Part shown: one piece after another, positions 60,154 through 64,000 of the stretch | Position numbering within the stretch: the stretch's first letter is position 1 | How the letters are laid out: the number at the start of each line of letters is the position of its first letter | From: an uncultured Eubacterium sp. | GTDB taxonomy: Bacteria; Bacillota; Clostridia; Lachnospirales; Lachnospiraceae | Length of the DNA stretch: 64,000 nucleotides | Direction: 5' to 3' | Assembly: GCA_947088865.1 (NCBI GenBank) | Contig: CAMUHY010000016.1 | Span: forward strand, 1-64,000 | The notes under the pieces: generated by a model | The model's input: only the letters and a program-made list of their open reading frames with translations | Database searches by the model: none | Told to the model about the DNA's origin: nothing | Position numbers and translations under genes: made by a program

Positions 60154-61467
60154 ATGAAGAAAAATTTAATACAAAATAATTTTAAAAGATATATTATATT
60201 TTGGCTTAGTCAAGCATGTTCACAATTGGGAAGTTCCATGACAGCATTTGCGCTGATTTTATGGGCATATACAAAAAATGGTTCGGCTATGACTGTCTCA
60301 TTACTGTCTTTTTTCAATTATGTGCCATATATTATTGTAAGTTTGTTTGCTGGCACATTTGTAGATACCCATAGCAAAAAGAAGATTATGCTGGTATCAG
60401 ATAGTATAGCTGCCATCTGTTCTGTGGTTATATTTACCTTAAATCAAGCAGATGGACTGCAAATATGGAATATTTATTTAGTGAATTTTATAATTGGGTT
60501 TATGAATGCTTTTCAAGGACCTGCATCATCTGTGGCAATAGGGAAAGTTGTACCTAAGGAGAAGTTGACACAGGTCAGTGGCATGAATTCTTTTTCTAGT
60601 AATCTAGTAGCAGTATTGTCGCCAGTGTTGGCTGCATCATTGTTTGCATTAGGAGGACTTAAGCTGATTTTAATAATTGATTTAAGCAGCTTTATATTTG
60701 CTTTTATGGTATTACTTGTTGTGCTTAAGATTCCAGAAGATACATTTATAAAAGTGAAAAAAAGGTCTATGTTTGCAGGCTGTGCAGAAGGTTTTTGCTA
60801 TTTGAAAAATAATAAAGCTATCTTTACAATTATTATTACAATGGCTTTGTTAAATTTCTTTTCTAGGTTGACTTATGAAAATATTTTGTCGCCAATGATA
60901 CTTTCAAGAAGTGGAAATAACAGTGTTATATTAGGCATTGTAAATGCAGTGATGGGAATGGGAGGTATTGTAGGAGGCATTATTGTTTCTACTGGAAAAG
61001 TAAAAGGAAACAGTGCAAAGATGATTTATATATCGGCAATGCTTTCATTTTTATTGGGAGATGTTATGATGGGAGCTGGCAGAAATATTATATTTTGGGC
61101 ATTTGCTTCATTTGCAGCAAGTTTTCCAATACCTTTTATCAATGCAGGGCAGATGGTAATTTTATACAGATATGTTCCGCAAGAAATACAAGGGAGAATA
61201 TTTGCATTGAGAAATGCTCTTCAGTTTAGTACGATTCCTTTGGGGATTTTGTTGGGAGGATTTTTGGCTGATTATGTGTTTGAACCCTTTATGATGACCG
61301 AAAATACAGTTGCTAAAATATTGCAGACCATAGTAGGAGAAGGAGCAGGAAGCGGTATGGCTGTAATGTTTTTATGTACAGGTATATTAGGTGCATTGTT
61401 TAGTTTAATTTCATATCAACAAAAAGATATTCGTGGACTTGACAAAGAAGAATTGGATAAACCGTAA
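60154..61467 (+). CDS. MFS exporter, macrolide-efflux (MefA) type
   Basis: 437 residues with about twelve membrane helices. RYIIFWLSQACSQLGSSMTAFALILWAY, SFFNYVPYIIVSLFAGTFVDTHSKKKIML and FQGPASSVAIGKVVPKEKLTQVSG are typical of the MFS_3/MefA group that exports macrolides or siderophore-like compounds. The true substrate is unknown. The ATG at 60154 follows GGGAG by 9 bases; a TTG 39 bases upstream falls in the second leader hairpin. An R1 copy follows the stop by about 40 bases. Confidence 0.87.
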   Translation: MKKNLIQNNFKRYIIFWLSQACSQLGSSMTAFALILWAYTKNGSAMTVSLLSFFNYVPYIIVSLFAGTFVDTHSKKKIMLVSDSIAAICSVVIFTLNQADGLQIWNIYLVNFIIGFMNAFQGPASSVAIGKVVPKEKLTQVSGMNSFSSNLVAVLSPVLAASLFALGGLKLILIIDLSSFIFAFMVLLVVLKIPEDTFIKVKKRSMFAGCAEGFCYLKNNKAIFTIIITMALLNFFSRLTYENILSPMILSRSGNNSVILGIVNAVMGMGGIVGGIIVSTGKVKGNSAKMIYISAMLSFLLGDVMMGAGRNIIFWAFASFAASFPIPFINAGQMVILYRYVPQEIQGRIFALRNALQFSTIPLGILLGGFLADYVFEPFMMTENTVAKILQTIVGEGAGSGMAVMFLCTGILGALFSLISYQQKDIRGLDKEELDKP

Positions 61468-61508
61468 TTTTTAAAAGCAAAATAATATTTAGGGACTAAA
61501 AGTAATAT

Positions 61509-61635
61509 TTTAACCTCATCAAGAAAGTCCCCCACTTCAATGCTGCAAAGGCATAAGTGGGGGACTTGCGCTACGATAGTAGCTAGCGGGTTTGAGCAAG
61601 TAGCGTAGCGGATTGCGAATATCCGCTTAACTCTC
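61509..61635 (+). repeat. R1 interspersed repeat, full reference copy i
   Basis: The best-preserved copy. AAGTCCCCCACTT and AAGTGGGGGACTT form a perfect 13-bp stem. CGCTAC and GTAGCG pair across the middle. AGCGGAT and ATCCGCT form a 7-bp stem with loop TGCGAAT. Edges are TTTTAACCTCATCAAG and CGCTTAACT. No open reading frame lies inside it. Confidence 0.85.
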
Positions 61636-61674
61636 AAATATCCTTTGACATAGAGTATGTTTATATAGTTATTT

Positions 61675-62478
61675 TTAGAAGCTGTGACCGCCGCCACCGC
61701 CACCTCCGCCGCTGCTGCCACCACCTCCGCTGCTACTGCCGCCACTGCTGCTAGAACTAGGTGGACTGTATTGTTTGGTAGTATGTGTAAATTGGAGTTG
61801 GTAATTATCAAATGAATTATTCGCAAAAACACCTGATAATATTTCATTATTACTTGCTTTTGGAGTACGAGAATATATTTTTACAATAAAGTAATTGATT
61901 ATAACAGCCAGTATTATTGCTAAAAGTGCATTGCTTATATATTTCATTGGCTGTCTTATTTTTTGTCCTTTTAATAAAGTTAATTCTTGTTCAAAAACAT
62001 TTGCTGCACAAGAAAAGTAATCTCCATCAGAGGCATATGTATATACATTATCGGTTATGGAATCGGCATAACTGTTGGTAATTGTATTATAAATAGCTCC
62101 ATTGCTGTGAATCCATATATTTCTATAATCCATATCAATAACAAATATTGTACCGCTGCTGGTGCCAAATAATTGCTTGTAATAAGAAGAAATAAATGAT
62201 TGTGTGCTTGAGTAGGAATTTGTATCTATTGTTTTAAAAGCTACATTGCCATATGCTGTGATATCCTGCATTATTTTTTGTAGTTCGTCATACTCGTCTT
62301 CGTCTAATAAATTGGCTTCATCATCAATATAAACACTGTAACCAGTTGTGGCATCTGTATAGACAGGTGTTATTTGTTCCGAACCAAACGTTAAAACAGC
62401 AGGGTATAATAAAGTTATTATAACAATACATATGAAAAAACGAATCAATCCACTATATAAATTTTTTTTATGCACCAT
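61675..62478 (-). CDS. TPM-domain membrane protein with Gly-rich tail
   Basis: 267 residues: N-terminal signal or anchor helix (about 7-30), a TPM (TLP18.3/Psb32/MOLO-1) domain with YIDDEANLLDEDEYDELQKIM and GTIFVIDMDYRNIWIHSNG, a second membrane helix (about 175-200) and a Ser/Gly tail ending GGGGHSF. Such proteins are surface-exposed; some have acid-phosphatase activity, most are uncharacterised. The start at 62478 is 5 bases after AAAGGAGG and overlaps the upstream gene by 11 bases, so both are co-translated. Confidence 0.82.
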   Translation of the reverse strand: MVHKKNLYSGLIRFFICIVIITLLYPAVLTFGSEQITPVYTDATTGYSVYIDDEANLLDEDEYDELQKIMQDITAYGNVAFKTIDTNSYSSTQSFISSYYKQLFGTSSGTIFVIDMDYRNIWIHSNGAIYNTITNSYADSITDNVYTYASDGDYFSCAANVFEQELTLLKGQKIRQPMKYISNALLAIILAVIINYFIVKIYSRTPKASNNEILSGVFANNSFDNYQLQFTHTTKQYSPPSSSSSGGSSSGGGGSSGGGGGGGGHSF

Positions 62479-64000
62479 CATTACCTCCTTTGTAGTTATC
62501 AAATTGAGGCAGCTTGCGTGTTGCCAAAATGTTGTAATATCGAATTAAGTTGATAAGTGAAAACATAATTGTAATAAGGGATAAAATACATGCCCCATAA
62601 AAATATAAATCCGATACAGGATTGATAAATTGAATAATCGCTGCAATAAAAAGAGCAATAAGCGCCCCAATAGAACCTGGTAAAACGGAGTTTGGTGCTG
62701 CTGTTTTTTGTTTTTTCATACTCAAACTACAAATAATCAATCCTAATATTGTTATAATTCCAAAAAAAATAAATTTGCCAGATAAATTAAAATTCAAAGG
62801 ATGACCAATTGGCAGAATAATTCGGACAACGTTAAATACAATAGCAATTATAAATAAAGAAATAATTATAGCCACAGAAGCTTTTGACGTGGTTCTTTTT
62901 CGATTACGGTTATTATTGTTATTATTGCCATTATTGGCGTTGTTTGCTTTTTTTTGTTGTGCGGCAATAAGACCTCTGTCATTTTCATGTAAATCTTTGC
63001 GAATAATCTGTCCAAGTTCAATATGGTAAAGGATAATGGATAGTAATGCTAAAATAGATGTAATAGTCAATGTGATGGTTGGTCTTAATGTAAAAAGCAT
63101 ATTGAGCAATATAAATATTGGAATAGCTAAGATGATAGAACCAATCATATATTTACCAATAGATACAGGTAAATCAGCAGCAACCTTACCCGTTTGCCCA
63201 TTGACTGTCGCGTATGCAACACGGTCTTTATTTCGATACGATAAAAACCATACAGGAAACATTGCTGTATCAACATGTTCACATCTTGCATGGAGTTTAT
63301 TCGTTAAGTTATTGTTTGAGTCAAAATGTACACCAGAGTGTAAGTGCGCGTTATTTTTTATATATGTATAGGCGGACTGATTGGCAATTTTTGTCGCATC
63401 AGGTTGATATATACTTGCATCAACATCGTTGGTATCCGCATAAAAACCACTGAGAAAAGATGGTGTAAAACGGTTCATATTTTTCACATCATAAGGAGCA
63501 ATTCGCTCACTGATAGTATCATCGAAGGACGAAGAAGCATCATAAGAGATACCTTTATGGGAAGAATTTAAGTCGCCGTAAAGCTTGTAGTGGTCTGTAC
63601 AAATATAATCGCCTTGTCTGTGTGAGCGTGAGCAGTCCAGACAGACAGTCCCTTTATGGGTTATGTGATATGCCCAATAGGGCATATAAATTCCTCTAAA
63701 TTCGTCAATATAAGCAGGGCTTTTTAATTCTTTGGGCGTAAATATAGCATGTCGAAGTGTTTTTAAGTATTGTTTTTTACAATCCTCTTTTGTTTTTTTA
63801 AAAGGAATAATATAACTTGGGCGTTTTTCTTTGCTTAGTCTGCTGGTGAGAATGGTTGAAGCGCCACAAAAACTGCAAAAGTTTGCTGCTGTGTTATCGG
63901 AACTTATAATTTCTCCGCCGCATTGTGGACATGTAAACACAGTAACATCATAATATTGCTGAGCTTCGGCATCCGATTCTTTATTGATTTCATAGGGGTC
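62468..64000 (-). CDS. Zinc-ribbon multi-pass membrane protein, 5' end outside window
   Basis: 510 visible residues. The frame is open to the window edge (DPYEINKESDAEAQQYYDVT before the CPQCGG motif), so the start lies beyond 64000. CPQCGG and CSFCGAS form a TFIIB-like zinc ribbon near the visible start; an earlier ribbon probably lies outside. A cytoplasmic domain with RGIYMPYWAYHITHKG and WFLSYRNKDRVAYATVNGQTGK follows. About eight membrane helices are interrupted by an Asn-rich linker. The family is common in Lachnospiraceae, function unknown. It is translationally coupled to the TPM gene, suggesting a joint envelope role. Confidence 0.82.
   Translation of the reverse strand, partial: DPYEINKESDAEAQQYYDVTVFTCPQCGGEIISSDNTAANFCSFCGASTILTSRLSKEKRPSYIIPFKKTKEDCKKQYLKTLRHAIFTPKELKSPAYIDEFRGIYMPYWAYHITHKGTVCLDCSRSHRQGDYICTDHYKLYGDLNSSHKGISYDASSSFDDTISERIAPYDVKNMNRFTPSFLSGFYADTNDVDASIYQPDATKIANQSAYTYIKNNAHLHSGVHFDSNNNLTNKLHARCEHVDTAMFPVWFLSYRNKDRVAYATVNGQTGKVAADLPVSIGKYMIGSIILAIPIFILLNMLFTLRPTITLTITSILALLSIILYHIELGQIIRKDLHENDRGLIAAQQKKANNANNGNNNNNNRNRKRTTSKASVAIIISLFIIAIVFNVVRIILPIGHPLNFNLSGKFIFFGIITILGLIICSLSMKKQKTAAPNSVLPGSIGALIALFIAAIIQFINPVSDLYFYGACILSLITIMFSLINLIRYYNILATRKLPQFDNYKGGNDGA

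Overview
The window is a low-GC, Gram-positive, endospore-forming anaerobe, most likely a gut clostridium of the Lachnospiraceae. Supporting genes are spoIIR, a SipL-like SPOCS/LysM protein, ytvI, a CotS-family coat protein, an NADH-linked-type [FeFe] hydrogenase and a type-3 prolyl-tRNA synthetase, together with strong GGAGG ribosome sites and A/T-rich spacers. I could not search databases, so family names rest on motifs and recalled family features.

Layout. 1-5324: a truncated Asn/Gly/Tyr-repeat protein, an RluA-type pseudouridine synthase, ytvI, proS and cca. 5325-5943: a spacer holding a probable type I toxin-antitoxin pair, three terminators and one copy of an interspersed repeat called R1 here. 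5944-25721: a long plus-strand block joining a CotS-like pseudokinase and a PEGA lipoprotein to a surface-glycan set (DegT aminotransferase, priming sugar transferase, two polyprenyl-phosphate-type GT2 enzymes, a three-domain mannose enzyme, YfhO and PIG-V-like membrane proteins, galE, glmM), and ending in a PrcB-like lipoprotein and a SipL-like coat protein. The block contains a sigma-factor-like protein tethered to the membrane. 25967-30514 (minus): a conserved protein of unknown role and a hydrogenase operon of the glutamate-synthase-linked type. 30530-36632: a 77-bp tandem repeat, a Fic protein, a small membrane protein, a MATE exporter divergent from an AraC regulator, ispE and a GntR regulator. 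36788: spoIIR.

37424-48957 is the most unusual region. It is an AT-rich locus with four paralogous small secreted proteins (A), three paralogous lipoproteins (B), two versions of a large FtsX-type permease (one intact, one split into two overlapping genes) and one ABC ATPase. Two A-B units are a 1.8-kb tandem duplication that includes a structured 5' leader. Conserved terminator hairpins follow A1, A2 and A3. The layout recalls bacteriocin/immunity/transport loci, but I recognise no named family for A or B.

49054-64000: an AbrB-like protein, a DUF1934 protein, a purine permease, pncB, plsC, the agmatine-to-putrescine pair aguA/aguB, an ApbE lipoprotein, a secreted trigger-factor-like foldase, an MFS exporter behind a possible regulatory leader peptide, a TPM-domain protein and a truncated zinc-ribbon membrane protein.

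Nine copies of R1 (three nearly full length, one 5' part and five shorter) and two copies of a second palindromic repeat (R2) are scattered between genes. Several R1 copies run into gene 3' ends.
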